DNA of 64,000 bases from Marivivens sp. (GCA_024642115.1 JAHEBU010000001.1:620001-684000); one strand, 5' to 3'. Shown: positions 7,651-17,310, counted from the stretch's first letter. Notes: generated by a model not told the origin, from the sequence alone. Numbers and translations are program-made.

Positions 7651-8552
7651 CAGGATTGTTCCCTCAAGGTGCGCAGGGCCGCAGCCCGCGTGGCGAAAAA
7701 GGCGGTCACGGCGGCAAGCGGCGGGATCACCAGCGGCCAGAGCCACCCTGTCCCCTGAAAGCCAAGTCCGGTCAGGAACCCGCCCGCCGCATCGGCCCGC
7801 GGCAACAGAAGAATGGCCACGATCCCTGCCAGCGTGCCCACCGCCGCCCCGGTCAGCGCCCGCAGCGTGAACCTGCGGACAAAGGCCCCGGCGATATAGG
7901 TGTCCCGTGCGCCGACAAGCCGCATGACCTTGATGACCTGGGCATTGGCGGCAAGCGCCGCTTGGGCTGCCAGCGTGATCATGGCCGCTGTCGAGGCAGC
8001 GATCAGGACAATCGCCGAAAAGCCCAGCATCCGCAGACGGTTGGCCGCTGCGACCAACGGCTCTCGCCACCGGGTGTGGTCGTCCAGAACCGCCCCCGGC
8101 ACCTCGGCCTGCAACCGGGCGCGCAGACCCGCTGCATCGTATCCATCGCCATCCTCGACAATCTCGATCAGGCGGGGAATGGGCAGAGTCTCGACCGGCA
8201 GGTCCGGGCCGAACCATGGCTCAAGCAGGGCCTTTTGTTCGTCGTCCGTCAGCGGCCGGGCCGAGGCGACGCCCGGCGTCGTCTCAAGCACCTTGACCGC
8301 CGCTGCGGTCTGGGCGGCCATCTGATCGGCCGGGGCCGAAATGCGCAAGGTCGAGGTCCGCGCCAGTTCGGCCGACCACCGATCCGCCAGCCGCCCTGTG
8401 GCCAACGACAAGGCCAGCGCAAAGACCGCCAGAAATGCCATCGCCCCGGCGGTGAACAGGGTCAGCCGCGCCGTGAACCCGGTGGGTGGCACGGCCCGGT
8501 CGGCTTGCGGATCGCCCGTCAGAAGGGCCAGAAGGCGCAACAGTCCCAGCAT
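7650..8552 (-). CDS. ftsX: Cell division protein FtsX
   Basis: 300 residues from the ATG that overlaps the ftsE stop by one base (a GTG one codon earlier is also possible). It has the FtsX layout: N-terminal membrane segment near residues 30-50, a periplasmic domain to about 165, then three more segments (FSAIVLIAASTAAMITLAAQ, the ALTGAAVGTLAGIVAILLL region and the C-terminal LWPLVIPPLAAVTAFFATRA). The LVGARDTYI coupling stretch near 215 is typical. It partners FtsE to control peptidoglycan hydrolases at the septum. Confidence 0.93.
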   Translation of the reverse strand: MLGLLRLLALLTGDPQADRAVPPTGFTARLTLFTAGAMAFLAVFALALSLATGRLADRWSAELARTSTLRISAPADQMAAQTAAAVKVLETTPGVASARPLTDDEQKALLEPWFGPDLPVETLPIPRLIEIVEDGDGYDAAGLRARLQAEVPGAVLDDHTRWREPLVAAANRLRMLGFSAIVLIAASTAAMITLAAQAALAANAQVIKVMRLVGARDTYIAGAFVRRFTLRALTGAAVGTLAGIVAILLLPRADAAGGFLTGLGFQGTGWLWPLVIPPLAAVTAFFATRAAALRTLREQS

Positions 8553-9226
8553 CACAGATCCGCCCCCGCCGCCTGCAACCTGCGCCCCTTCAGGCGCAGT
8601 ACACGCGCCTGCACCTGCGCCTTCGCCGCGCGGATCAGGTTCATGTCATGGGTTGCAACCAGCACCGCCTTGCCCATCCGGTTCAATTCAACCAGCAGGG
8701 TGAGCAGGCGCTGTGACATTTCCCAGTCGATATTGCCCGTGGGTTCGTCGGCAATGATGACATCGGGCGACATGATGACTGCGCGGGCCAGTGCGGCCCG
8801 CTGTCGTTCGCCGCCGGACAGTTGGGGGGGCAATTGGGCAGCCTGTTCGCTTAGCCCGACCCATGCCAGAAGGTCGCCAAGGTTTCCCGCAGCTTCGGAC
8901 AATCGCCCGGCCACGCTCAGCGGCAGGGCCACGTTTTCGGCCAGCGGCAGGTGATCCAGAAACTGGCAATCCTGATGGACGACGCCGATCCGCTGCCGGG
9001 CCATCGCGATTCCGTCGCGGTCCATCGCGCGGGCATCGGCCCCGAACAGGCGCACCTGTCCCGAAGTTGCGATCAATTCGCCGTAACACAGCTTGAGAAG
9101 GGTGGTCTTGCCCGCGCCGGACGGCCCGGTCAGGAAATGGAACGACCCGGGGGCCAATGTCAGGTTCAGTTCGGAAAACAGCTCGCCTCCGCCATAACTG
9201 TAGGCCACGTTCTCGAGCTCGATCAC
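8552..9226 (-). CDS. ftsE: Cell division ATP-binding protein FtsE
   Basis: 224 residues, an ABC ATPase: Walker A GPSGAGKTT near residue 34, Q-loop VHQDCQFLDHL, signature LSGGERQR near 136, Walker B VIIADEPTGNID near 155 and switch ATHDMNL. A GTG start with AGGGGA at good spacing is chosen; a longer frame to 9505 runs across the intergenic region and lacks family similarity. The aspartate of the usual DEPTGNLD D-loop is kept, as NID. First gene of the ftsEX-plsC operon. Confidence 0.95.
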   Translation of the reverse strand: MIELENVAYSYGGGELFSELNLTLAPGSFHFLTGPSGAGKTTLLKLCYGELIATSGQVRLFGADARAMDRDGIAMARQRIGVVHQDCQFLDHLPLAENVALPLSVAGRLSEAAGNLGDLLAWVGLSEQAAQLPPQLSGGERQRAALARAVIMSPDVIIADEPTGNIDWEMSQRLLTLLVELNRMGKAVLVATHDMNLIRAAKAQVQARVLRLKGRRLQAAGADL

Positions 9227-9406
9227 CGATGTCCCCTTTGTGCCGGTCTGTGTGTTCTGCCCAAAAAAGCGAGGGGTTTCAATCACGGTCGCGGGGCGAA
9301 ATCCCGCAAATGGATGCAAAACCTTTGCCATCACCGCGATGATTGTTAAAGAAGTTGCAACAATAAGCAGTCGGTTCTGCACGATCTGGGCAGAAGGGAA
9401 CGGAAA

Positions 9407-10393
9407 ATGCGGTTGATTTGCCCGAATTGCGGGGCCCAGTACGAAGTCGCAGACGACGTCATCCCCGAGGCGGGTCGTGACGTTCAGTGTTCCAATTGCG
9501 GGCACACCTGGTTCGAACGACCCGGCGCATCCGAGTTGGAGGAGCTTGACCCCGTCGAGGTAGCCCCACGCACCTACCCCGCCAGGACCGAACCAGAGCC
9601 GCCGCCCCCGGCCCCGCCCCTTGAGGATCCCGAGCCAGAACAGCCCGAGGCCGAAGAGCCTGATACCGGGTTTGTCCCAACGCCCGATGACGACCTGGTC
9701 GAGGATGTCACGCAGGAGCCTGAGCCCGAGCCGGAACCCGAACCTGAGCCGGAACCTGAGCTAGAGCCGGAACCTGAACCTGAACCTGAGCTAGAGCCGG
9801 AACGGTCCCCGTCCGCCCCGCCTGCCGCCGCGACCGAGGGTCCGGTCCGTCGCCAGCTTGACCCCGATGTCACAGCTATCCTGCGCGAAGAGGCCGCCCG
9901 CGAAGAGGCCCGGCGCCGGGCCGAGCCGCAGCCGATCGAAACCCAGACCGACATGGGCCTCGAACCGTCGACCCAGACCGACGACCAGCGGACCGAAGAA
10001 ACCCGCCGCCGTCTGGCCCAACTGCGCGGCGATCCCGACCCGACCGGAGAGATGGCCCGCCTTGCCGCAGGCCCGCGCCGCGACCGCCTGCCCGACATCG
10101 ACCAGATCAATTCGACATTGCGGTCCACGCAAGAGCGCGAGCCGCAGCCAAGCGAGGCCGATAAAGCCGCCACAGGCGCGCGCGAATTCCGGCTGGGCTT
10201 TGGCACCGTTGTCCTGATCGCGGCCATACTGGCGCTGCTTTATCTGGCTGCCCCACGGCTGATGGTGGCGGTCCCGGCCAGTGCAGGGGTGCTCAAACCC
10301 TATGTAGCGATGGTGGATTCCGGGCGGCTGTGGCTGGACCTGCAAATGCAGGCGCTGCTGGCCAAGATGAATGCAGGGGCCGCCCCCAACTGA
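9407..10393 (+). CDS. Zinc-ribbon membrane protein with Glu-Pro repeats
   Basis: 328 residues. The N-terminus is an MJ0042-type zinc ribbon (CPNC at residues 5-8, CSNC at 29-32). Residues ~50-150 are Pro/Glu-rich, with a PEPEPE/ELEPE tandem tract near 104-130 encoded by 6-nt repeats and one longer duplicated block. A charged Arg/Glu-rich helix follows, then one membrane segment (VVLIAAILALLYLAAPRLMV, about 270-290) and a short periplasmic tail. Function is unknown; similar proteins are common next to ftsEX in Rhodobacterales. It diverges from ftsE over a 180-nt gap holding both promoters. Confidence 0.85.
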   Translation: MRLICPNCGAQYEVADDVIPEAGRDVQCSNCGHTWFERPGASELEELDPVEVAPRTYPARTEPEPPPPAPPLEDPEPEQPEAEEPDTGFVPTPDDDLVEDVTQEPEPEPEPEPEPEPELEPEPEPEPELEPERSPSAPPAAATEGPVRRQLDPDVTAILREEAAREEARRRAEPQPIETQTDMGLEPSTQTDDQRTEETRRRLAQLRGDPDPTGEMARLAAGPRRDRLPDIDQINSTLRSTQEREPQPSEADKAATGAREFRLGFGTVVLIAAILALLYLAAPRLMVAVPASAGVLKPYVAMVDSGRLWLDLQMQALLAKMNAGAAPN

Positions 10394-10396
10394 TCG

Positions 10397-13057
10397 CTAG
10401 AACTGGTTGAGTAACCGGCGCAGGTAGTCGCGTTCGACCTGCGGACGGTCCTGTTCGGCGGACCGGCGGCGCAATTCATTCAGCAATTCCTCGGCCCGGC
10501 GATAGACGTCCTGTCCCTGCAACAGGTTTTCGTCAGATCCGTATTGCCCGGTGTTGCCGATCTGACGGCCCAGCGGGTCGCGGCGGGACGGTTCGACGCG
10601 GCCATTTGCGTCGCCCTGTTGCTGGCCCTGGCCGGACTGGTCGGTCTGGTTCTGGGCCAGCGCCTCGCCCATGCTGCGGATACCTTCGCGCAGGGCGTCC
10701 ATCGCATCGGCCTGCTTGTCGATTGCGTCTGCCAGATTGCCATCGCGCAGCGCCTGTTCGGCCCCGTTCATAGCGCTTTCGGCCCGATCCAGCGACCGGC
10801 GGGCCGCAGCCCCCGCATCACCGTCAAGGCTGGGAAGCTGGTTCTGTTGGCGCTGCAATTCCTGCCGCAGGGCCTGCTGCCGGTCGGCAAGGCTTTGCTG
10901 CTGGCCTTCGCCGCCGGTCCCCTGATCGCCCTGCTGGCCGCCTTCGTTGTTGTCGCCTTGGCCCAGCCCCTGCCCCTGTTGGCCATCTTGCCCCTGCTGG
11001 CCGGGCTGCTGGCCCGGTTGCTGCTGGCCATTCTGGCCCTGCTGGCCGGGCTGCTGCTGGCCCGGTTGGGGCTGGCCGTCCTGTCCGGGCTGGCCGGGCT
11101 GTTGGCCGGATTGGGGCGGATTGAATCGATCCTGCAAATCGCGAAACGCCTGATCGGACAGCCCCTGCTGGTCGCGCAAGGTATTCTGAAGATCCTGCAT
11201 GGACTGCTGGCCGGGGGTTTGCGGGCCATCGCCCTGCCCCTGCCCTTGGGTGACTTGCAGATTTTCCATCAGTTGATTGAGCTGATCCATCAACTGCTGG
11301 GCTTCGGCCATGTTACCTTCTTCCATCAGCTGCTGAATACGGTCCATCAGGGCCTGAATCTGGTCGCGGGTGACCTGCATCGAATTATCGCTGCTTTGCG
11401 GCTGATCGGTCTGGTTTTCCGGCGGCTGCGACTGTTCGGCCAGCATCTGCGTATACGCGTCGATGGCGTCGCGCAGTTCCTGCATCAGGTCGGCGATTTC
11501 CTGATCGGACGCGCCGTTGCGCATCGCCTCGGCCAGCCGTTCCTGCGCACGGCGTAGGCGTTCGCGGGCGTCCGCCAGTGTGCCATCCTCAAGCTGGATC
11601 GCCAGATCCCACAGCGCCTTGGCCACGTCGGTCTGCACCTCGTCGGACAGGTTGACGGGGATAGCGGCCTCAAGCTGACGAATGGCGACGCGCAGGCGCA
11701 GGTATGTGGTGTTGTTGGTAAAGATGTCGTCGGGCCTGTTCGAGATGGCCTTGAGCACCGATACGATTTCCGGCGCGTTCGACTTGGACCACAAAAGATC
11801 GCGCCGCTGTTCGATCACCGCCTTGGCCAGCGGTTGGAAAAACCGGCGGCCGGGCAGGACCATCTGTTCGCGCGGGGTCGCACCGGTCAACCCGGCGGCA
11901 TCGGTCACGTTCAGCGTGATCGTCACAGGCAGGTTGGCAAAGGGATGCTCGGACAGATCCTCGATCAGCTTTTCCTCGAAATCCGACCGATCGCCGTTGA
12001 ACGGCATCGGCAGGTCCAAAACCAGCGGGTCCCGCGGGTCAGGGTCGATGGTCAGGCCATAGCGCCGGTCCACAGCGGCCAAATCCAGCGCGATGGTCGC
12101 CGTACCAGAGGTGACGCCGTGGTCATCCATCGCCTGAAACGGCTGGGACATCTCGCCTTTTGCATCCGCCTCGACCGGGCCGGTCAGATCTACGGTAGGC
12201 GGCTGGTCGGGGATCATGGTGATCTGCCACTGCGCCCCGCCGGGGCCATTGATGGCCAAGGTTCCGTTCTTGGTCACCTGAAACGACTGCTGCGCCTCGC
12301 TGGCGCTGCCGACTTCGCCCGTTCGACCAGACACGGTTTCGGCCACGGTCAGCGAACCCACATCCCCATACAGCCGCAAGGTCACCGTGCTGCCCTGCGG
12401 GACGGACAGCGGACCAGCAGGGATATCTGCCAGATAAAGGGACGGTTTGCCCGTGTAGGGGGGCGGTTCGATCCACCCTTCCCAGACGGGGCCAGCGGCG
12501 GCAGTCTGACCGGCACCGGGTGTCATCGTGCTGACGGATCCCACACGCCAGACCGACCCGAACATGAGGGCGACCAAAAAGAACAACAGCGCGATATACC
12601 GCAGGCCAAAAGGATCGCGGGCGCTGACCCGCAGGTCGGGATCGACCATGCGGGCATCTTTGGTCCGTTCAGCCATGCGAGATTGGTGGGCACGCCAGAC
12701 CGCTTCGGACGCGGGGTCACCCGTGCCGATTGCCTGACTGTCGGCCAACGTGGCAATGGGGCGGCCCGGCAGGGTCGCATCGACCCGCGCCAACGCCTCG
12801 TTCTTGTGCGGCCAGCGGAATGCGCGAACCCCAATGAACGCCGTGACAGCCAGCCCGATGACCACCAGAACGCTGAAGCCCCACACAGCCTCGAGAGGGA
12901 ACACGTCCTGCCAACCCAACATGAGCGGCGCGAGGGTCACGAACAGCACCGTCCAGAATGGCCAGAAGGCCCGCGTCAAACGCTCTGCCACCATGCCTGC
13001 CTGCGTGGCAAGGACGGGGAATTTCAGGTGGGTCAGAGGGTCGTTGGCACCGGTCAG
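10397..13057 (-). CDS. TIGR02302/DUF4175-family membrane protein, probable CTG start
   Basis: About 886 residues. There are two N-terminal membrane segments, another near residue 150, a long beta-rich periplasmic region, then helical stretches. The C-terminal ~250 residues are extremely Gln/Gly/Pro-rich (repeated QPGQQGQ-like units, 10900-11160). The first ATG (12994) leaves out conserved-looking residues. The open frame continues upstream to the lysA stop with no ATG, GTG or TTG, but CTG at 13057 follows AGGAG with an ideal 7-nt spacer. It is the last gene of argH-lipoprotein-lysA. Function unknown; probably cell-envelope. Confidence 0.85.
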   Translation of the reverse strand: MTGANDPLTHLKFPVLATQAGMVAERLTRAFWPFWTVLFVTLAPLMLGWQDVFPLEAVWGFSVLVVIGLAVTAFIGVRAFRWPHKNEALARVDATLPGRPIATLADSQAIGTGDPASEAVWRAHQSRMAERTKDARMVDPDLRVSARDPFGLRYIALLFFLVALMFGSVWRVGSVSTMTPGAGQTAAAGPVWEGWIEPPPYTGKPSLYLADIPAGPLSVPQGSTVTLRLYGDVGSLTVAETVSGRTGEVGSASEAQQSFQVTKNGTLAINGPGGAQWQITMIPDQPPTVDLTGPVEADAKGEMSQPFQAMDDHGVTSGTATIALDLAAVDRRYGLTIDPDPRDPLVLDLPMPFNGDRSDFEEKLIEDLSEHPFANLPVTITLNVTDAAGLTGATPREQMVLPGRRFFQPLAKAVIEQRRDLLWSKSNAPEIVSVLKAISNRPDDIFTNNTTYLRLRVAIRQLEAAIPVNLSDEVQTDVAKALWDLAIQLEDGTLADARERLRRAQERLAEAMRNGASDQEIADLMQELRDAIDAYTQMLAEQSQPPENQTDQPQSSDNSMQVTRDQIQALMDRIQQLMEEGNMAEAQQLMDQLNQLMENLQVTQGQGQGDGPQTPGQQSMQDLQNTLRDQQGLSDQAFRDLQDRFNPPQSGQQPGQPGQDGQPQPGQQQPGQQGQNGQQQPGQQPGQQGQDGQQGQGLGQGDNNEGGQQGDQGTGGEGQQQSLADRQQALRQELQRQQNQLPSLDGDAGAAARRSLDRAESAMNGAEQALRDGNLADAIDKQADAMDALREGIRSMGEALAQNQTDQSGQGQQQGDANGRVEPSRRDPLGRQIGNTGQYGSDENLLQGQDVYRRAEELLNELRRRSAEQDRPQVERDYLRRLLNQF

Positions 13058-13093
13058 CGGCTCTCTCCTGTTGGTTGGCCTGACCTTAACAGA

Positions 13094-14359
13094 TCAAAGC
13101 CACTCTGGGATGGTATCGCGCGCAATCATTTCGTCAAAGGTCGGACGTGCGCGGATAACCGCGAATTGATCGCCTTGGACAAGGACCTCGGGGATCAGCG
13201 GGCGGGAATTGTATTCGCTCGACATCACAGCACCATAAGCACCCGCCGACCGGAATGCGACAAGATCGCCCGCAGCCAGCGGCGGCATCATCCGCTGCTT
13301 GGCAAAGGTATCGCCGGATTCGCAGACGGGGCCAACGATATCATAGGGTTGAGGTTCGACACCGACCTGCGGCTCAATCACCGGAACGATGTCATGGTGG
13401 GCATCATACATGGCCGGGCGGATCAGGTCGTTCATCGCCCCGTCAAGGATCATGAAATCCCGCCCCTCGCCCGATTTCACATAGATCACCTTTGACACCA
13501 TAAGGCCCGCATTGCCCGAAATCAGGCGGCCCGGCTCAATCTCGATCTCGCAGCCCAGATGACCCACGGTCCGCTGGATCAACGCGCCATAGTCAGACGG
13601 CAACGGCGGGGCGGCGTTGGAGCGGGCATAAGGAATGCCAAGGCCGCCGCCAAGGTCCAGCCGTTCGATGGAATGGCCGTCGGCCCGCAGGATTTCGGTC
13701 AGTTCGGCGACCTTGCGATAGGCCGCCTCGAACGGGGCAAGGTCGGTCAACTGGCTGCCGATATGCACGTCGATCCCGATGACCCGCAGACCGGGCAGGC
13801 GGGCGGCCATCGCATAGACCTCGCGGGCGCGGCTGATCGGGATGCCGAATTTGTTTTCGGATTTGCCGGTGGCGATCTTGGCATGGGTTTTCGCATCGAC
13901 GTCAGGATTGACACGAACCGTGATCGGAACAGTGACACCCAGCGATACGGCAACGGCGCTCAGCGCCTCCATTTCCGGCTCGCTTTCGACGTTGACCTGC
14001 CGGATACCGCCCTCCAGCGCCAGCCGCATCTCTTCGACGGTCTTGCCCACGCCGGAAAACACGATGCGGTCGCCGGGGATACCGGCCGCGCGGGCGCGGC
14101 GGTATTCCCCGCCCGACACCACGTCCATGCCCGCGCCCGCATCGCCCAACAGTTTCAGAACGGCCTGATTGCTCAGGCTTTTCATGGCGAAACAGACCTG
14201 ATGCGGCATTCCGGCCAGCGCCTCGTCGAACAGGCGGAAATGGCGCAGCAGAGTGGCGCTGGAGTAGACGTAAAACGGAGTGCCCACGGCGGCCGCAATC
14301 TCGGACACCGCCACGTCCTCGGCAAACAACTGCCCGTCACGATACAGAAAATGGTCCAA
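13094..14359 (-). CDS. lysA: Diaminopimelate decarboxylase
   Basis: 421 residues, the usual length. Fold-III PLP decarboxylase motifs: PLP lysine in CFAMKSLSN near residue 59, HIGSQL near 195, LDLGGGLGIPY near 235, EPGRLISGNAG near 280, and CESGDTFA near 345 carrying the catalytic cysteine. It converts meso-diaminopimelate to lysine in the cytoplasm. It follows the small lipoprotein gene and precedes the TIGR02302 gene in the same reading frame. Confidence 0.97.
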   Translation of the reverse strand: MDHFLYRDGQLFAEDVAVSEIAAAVGTPFYVYSSATLLRHFRLFDEALAGMPHQVCFAMKSLSNQAVLKLLGDAGAGMDVVSGGEYRRARAAGIPGDRIVFSGVGKTVEEMRLALEGGIRQVNVESEPEMEALSAVAVSLGVTVPITVRVNPDVDAKTHAKIATGKSENKFGIPISRAREVYAMAARLPGLRVIGIDVHIGSQLTDLAPFEAAYRKVAELTEILRADGHSIERLDLGGGLGIPYARSNAAPPLPSDYGALIQRTVGHLGCEIEIEPGRLISGNAGLMVSKVIYVKSGEGRDFMILDGAMNDLIRPAMYDAHHDIVPVIEPQVGVEPQPYDIVGPVCESGDTFAKQRMMPPLAAGDLVAFRSAGAYGAVMSSEYNSRPLIPEVLVQGDQFAVIRARPTFDEMIARDTIPEWL

Positions 14360-14432
14360 GCTCAGGCTCCCGCGCGTCAGTCCCGCAGGGACATATCAGA
14401 ACCACAGCCAAGCCCAAGCCCGGATTTGCGCC

Positions 14433-14609
14433 TTAGCAGGCGACGGACAGGGTGATCGTTCCGTTGCTTGTGCCCAGGTTGCAACTGGGGGACACGCCGC
14501 CCGGCCCCGCGCTGAGCCCAACGTTGGCGGTGGGGTAGAACGGCGCGCCGTTCGCGCCACACCCGGCCAGCAGGCCAAGCGTCAGAAGGGTCACGATAAC
14601 TCTGGTCAT
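14433..14609 (-). CDS. Small lipoprotein, 58 aa
   Basis: Begins [20 protein letters not shown]: an n-region, hydrophobic core and the lipobox LLAGC with Cys17, so an SPase II lipoprotein. The mature part is only ~42 residues, Gly/Ser/Thr-rich with two further cysteines (43 and 58). Its ATG overlaps the argH stop (ATGA), so it is translationally coupled. Small lipoproteins at this position, between argH and lysA, are characteristic of Rhodobacterales and other proteobacteria; function unknown. Confidence 0.8.
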   Translation of the reverse strand: MTRVIVTLLTLGLLAGCGANGAPFYPTANVGLSAGPGGVSPSCNLGTSNGTITLSVAC

Positions 14610-15994
14610 CCCAGTCTCTCCTTCCAGTCGGCGATCCGTGCCCTGACCTGCGCAGGGGCGGTGCCGCCAAAACTCACCCGCGAGGCGACCGAATTGCCCA
14701 CGCCCAGAACATCGAACACCTCGGCCCGGATATCCTTATGCACCGCGCGCATGTTATCCAATGTCAGGTCGGGCAGGTCGCATCCCTTGGCTTCTGCCAT
14801 CGCCACCAGCGCCCCCGTCACATGATGCGCCTCGCGGAACGGCAGGCCCAGTTCACGCACCAGCCAGTCGGCCAGATCGGTGGCGGTGGAAAACCCGGTC
14901 GCGGCAGCGGCGCGCAGGTTATCCACCTGTGCCGTCATGTCGCCCACCATGCCGGTCATCGCGGCCAGCGCCAGCATCAGGTTGTCGGCGGCGTCGAACA
15001 CCTGTTCCTTGTCCTCTTGCATGTCCTTGGAATAGGTCAGCGGCAGCCCCTTCATGACGGTCATCAGGGCAACGTTAGCCCCAAAGATACGCCCGATCTT
15101 GGCCCGGATCAGTTCGGCGGCGTCGGGGTTGCGTTTCTGCGGCATGATCGACGATCCGGTGGACCATTTGTCGGACATGCGGACGAACCGGAACTGGGCC
15201 GAGGACCAGATCACCAGCTCTTCGGCGAACCGGGACAGGTGCATGGCGCAGATGCTGCTGGCCGCCAGAAATTCCAGCGCAAAGTCGCGGTCAGACACGG
15301 AATCAAGGCTGTTGGCCGTGGGCCGGTCAAACCCAAGCGTTGCGGCAGTCATATGCCGGTCGATCGGGAACGACGTGCCAGCAAGAGCCGCCGCCCCCAA
15401 CGGCGATTCGTTCATCCGCGCCCGTGCATCGGCAAAGCGGGACCGGTCGCGGGCGAACATTTCCACATAGGCCATCATGTGATGACCCCATGTGACGGGC
15501 TGGGCGACCTGAAGGTGCGTGAAGCCGGGCATGACCCAATCGACCCCCGCCTCGGCCTGCCCGATCAGGGCCAGCATCAGCGCCTTGATCGCGCCATCGA
15601 CGGCATCGCACTGGTCGCGCACCCACAGGCGGAAATCGACAGCCACCTGATCGTTGCGCGACCGGGCGGTGTGCAACCGCCCCGCCGGTTCACCGATCAG
15701 ATCCTTCAACCGGGCCTCCACATTCATGTGGATATCTTCCAGCGCCGTCGAAAACTGGAACTTTCCGGTTTCAATCTCTGACAAGATGGTGAGAAGGCCT
15801 TCCCTGATCGCCTCGGCGTCCTTACTGGTCAGGATGCCTGTGGCGGCCAACATGGCGGCATGGGCACGCGACCCGGCGATGTCCTGGGCGGCCAGACGCT
15901 GATCGAACCCGATCGAGGCATTGATCGCCTCCATGATCGCGTCCGGTCCTGCGGCGAACCGCCCGCCCCACATCGCATTCGAGGATTTGGTCAT
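14606..15994 (-). CDS. argH: Argininosuccinate lyase
   Basis: 462 residues, normal for the family. The fumarase/aspartase-superfamily signature [12 protein letters not shown] (near residue 277) is intact, as are [11 protein letters not shown] near 107 and [14 protein letters not shown] near 155. It splits argininosuccinate into arginine and fumarate. I chose the ATG for [13 protein letters not shown]; the ATG at 16009 would overlap the divergent thioredoxin-like gene's start. It heads argH-lipoprotein-lysA-TIGR02302. Confidence 0.97.
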   Translation of the reverse strand: MTKSSNAMWGGRFAAGPDAIMEAINASIGFDQRLAAQDIAGSRAHAAMLAATGILTSKDAEAIREGLLTILSEIETGKFQFSTALEDIHMNVEARLKDLIGEPAGRLHTARSRNDQVAVDFRLWVRDQCDAVDGAIKALMLALIGQAEAGVDWVMPGFTHLQVAQPVTWGHHMMAYVEMFARDRSRFADARARMNESPLGAAALAGTSFPIDRHMTAATLGFDRPTANSLDSVSDRDFALEFLAASSICAMHLSRFAEELVIWSSAQFRFVRMSDKWSTGSSIMPQKRNPDAAELIRAKIGRIFGANVALMTVMKGLPLTYSKDMQEDKEQVFDAADNLMLALAAMTGMVGDMTAQVDNLRAAAATGFSTATDLADWLVRELGLPFREAHHVTGALVAMAEAKGCDLPDLTLDNMRAVHKDIRAEVFDVLGVGNSVASRVSFGGTAPAQVRARIADWKERLG

Positions 15995-16007
15995 CTGGAA
16001 GGGCCCC

Positions 16008-16559
16008 ATGAAACTGTTGTCCGCGCTGCTTTATACCTCCCTCGCGCTTGGCGCAAACATCGGCCATGCCGATCCGGCAGCGATTGAGGCGTTGCGCGAT
16101 GGCGACATGCGCAAGTTACAGATCGCCAGCACCCCCGCCGACCTGCCCAGCACACCGTTTCAGGACGAGACGGGGGCAGACATGACGTTGGCCGACCTCA
16201 AGGGGCAGGTCACGCTGGTCAATTTCTGGGCGACATGGTGCGCGCCCTGCCGCAAGGAAATGCCGCATCTGGCCGAATTGCAGGCCGAATTGGGCGGTGA
16301 CGATTTCCGCGTCGTCACGATCGCCACCGGGCGCAACAGCCCCGACGGCATCACCCGGTTCTTTGACGAAATCGGCGTGGACAGCCTGCCGCGCTATACC
16401 GACCCGCGACAGGCATTGGCCCGCGATCTGGGCATCGTCGGGCTGCCGGTCACGCTTGTCCTGAATCGCGACGGGCAAGAGGTCGGGCGGCTTCTGGGCG
16501 ACGCCGACTGGTCGTCCGACAGCGCCAAGGCCATCGTGTCGGCCTTGATTTCGGAATAG
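16008..16559 (+). CDS. TlpA-family thiol:disulfide oxidoreductase
   Basis: 183 residues with a signal peptide ([21 protein letters not shown]). The thioredoxin fold shows the active site WCAPC in [17 protein letters not shown] near residue 77 and the cis-proline in GLPVTLVL near 150. It is periplasmic and reduces protein disulfides; relatives serve cytochrome c maturation and oxidase copper centres. GGAAGG precedes the ATG at good spacing. Divergent from argH with 13 nt between the chosen starts. Confidence 0.9.
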   Translation: MKLLSALLYTSLALGANIGHADPAAIEALRDGDMRKLQIASTPADLPSTPFQDETGADMTLADLKGQVTLVNFWATWCAPCRKEMPHLAELQAELGGDDFRVVTIATGRNSPDGITRFFDEIGVDSLPRYTDPRQALARDLGIVGLPVTLVLNRDGQEVGRLLGDADWSSDSAKAIVSALISE

Positions 16560-16626
16560 ACCGCCATTCTTTCGGCCAAATGTTCAGCCAGACCAAAGGT
16601 GAAGACAACAGATCCGGTCTAAACCT

Positions 16627-17310
16627 ATGCCCGACAACGTCGCAGTCTTTGTAGACGGAGAGAACATCAGTGCCGACCATGCCCCGGCGATCCGGGGGAT
16701 CGCGGAGGATTTGGGGGCCCCCAATTTCCTCAGGGTCTATGGCGATTCCACTAAGCTGCCGATGTGGCACAAGGTTCCGGGGTTCCGGCTGATTGATGCG
16801 GGGACAGGCAAAAACGCCACGGACATCCTTTTAGTGGTCGATGCGATGGACCGGGCCAAGTCCGGTGCATCCGGCACCATCATCATCGCCAGTTCAGACC
16901 GGGATTTTACTCATCTGGCCATCCATCTACGCGAGAGCGGCTTGAAAGTCGTCGGCGTGGGCGGCCCGCTGACGACAATGAAATTCAGGTCGGCATGTAC
17001 TGTGTTTCATCAATTGAAACCCACAAAACTCGCCGCAACTCAGCCGACGCCCGTTGTTCAAATCGTTTCAAACGAGTCTTTGGACCAAAAAATCGCCCGC
17101 CTGATCAGCACCCTTGCCCAAGGTGACGCGGGCATTGAAATCACGCGTCTGAATGCCGCCTTGCGCCATGAAGCCGCTTTCAAGATCACTTCGGTCGCCA
17201 AAACGTGGTCTGCATACTTTTCGGCAAGACCACAAATCTACGAACTGCTGGGCAAGGGGGCGGATGTAAAAGTCCGGTTGATCTCGCAAGGCAAAAAGCG
17301 TCAGGCCTAG
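16627..17310 (+). CDS. NYN-domain (LabA/DUF88) protein with C-terminal OST-HTH/LOTUS domain
   Basis: 227 residues. The NYN/PIN-like nuclease core shows FVDGENIS near residue 8 (first catalytic Asp), NATDILLVVDAMD near 63 and ASSDRDF near 92, the expected acidic triad. Residues ~150-225 (KIARLISTLAQGD to YELLGKGADVKVRL) resemble an OST-HTH/LOTUS winged helix, an RNA-binding module. This suggests a small RNA-cleaving protein. Codon use is less GC-biased than in the flanking genes, hinting at a different history. The stop shares a CTAG with convergent yqgE. Confidence 0.8.
   Translation: MPDNVAVFVDGENISADHAPAIRGIAEDLGAPNFLRVYGDSTKLPMWHKVPGFRLIDAGTGKNATDILLVVDAMDRAKSGASGTIIIASSDRDFTHLAIHLRESGLKVVGVGGPLTTMKFRSACTVFHQLKPTKLAATQPTPVVQIVSNESLDQKIARLISTLAQGDAGIEITRLNAALRHEAAFKITSVAKTWSAYFSARPQIYELLGKGADVKVRLISQGKKRQA

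Noticed and set aside
7651-8217. N-terminal extension of plsC across ftsX
   Set aside because: Lies within ftsX in another frame; no similarity and the coupled TGATG start fits.
10544-11557. 337-residue plus-strand ORF with many Leu/Ala stretches resembling membrane helices
   Set aside because: It is the antisense of Gln/Gly/Pro repeat codons of the TIGR02302 protein, which read as Leu/Ala/Pro on the other strand.
13037-13090. Riboswitch or attenuator between lysA and the TIGR02302 gene
   Set aside because: The gap is explained by the ribosome site and coding extension; no conserved fold is visible.
11834-13495. 553-residue plus-strand ORF
   Set aside because: Antisense to the TIGR02302 protein and lysA. 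Sequence is Arg/Gly/His-rich without domains, as expected for the reverse frame of a high-GC gene.
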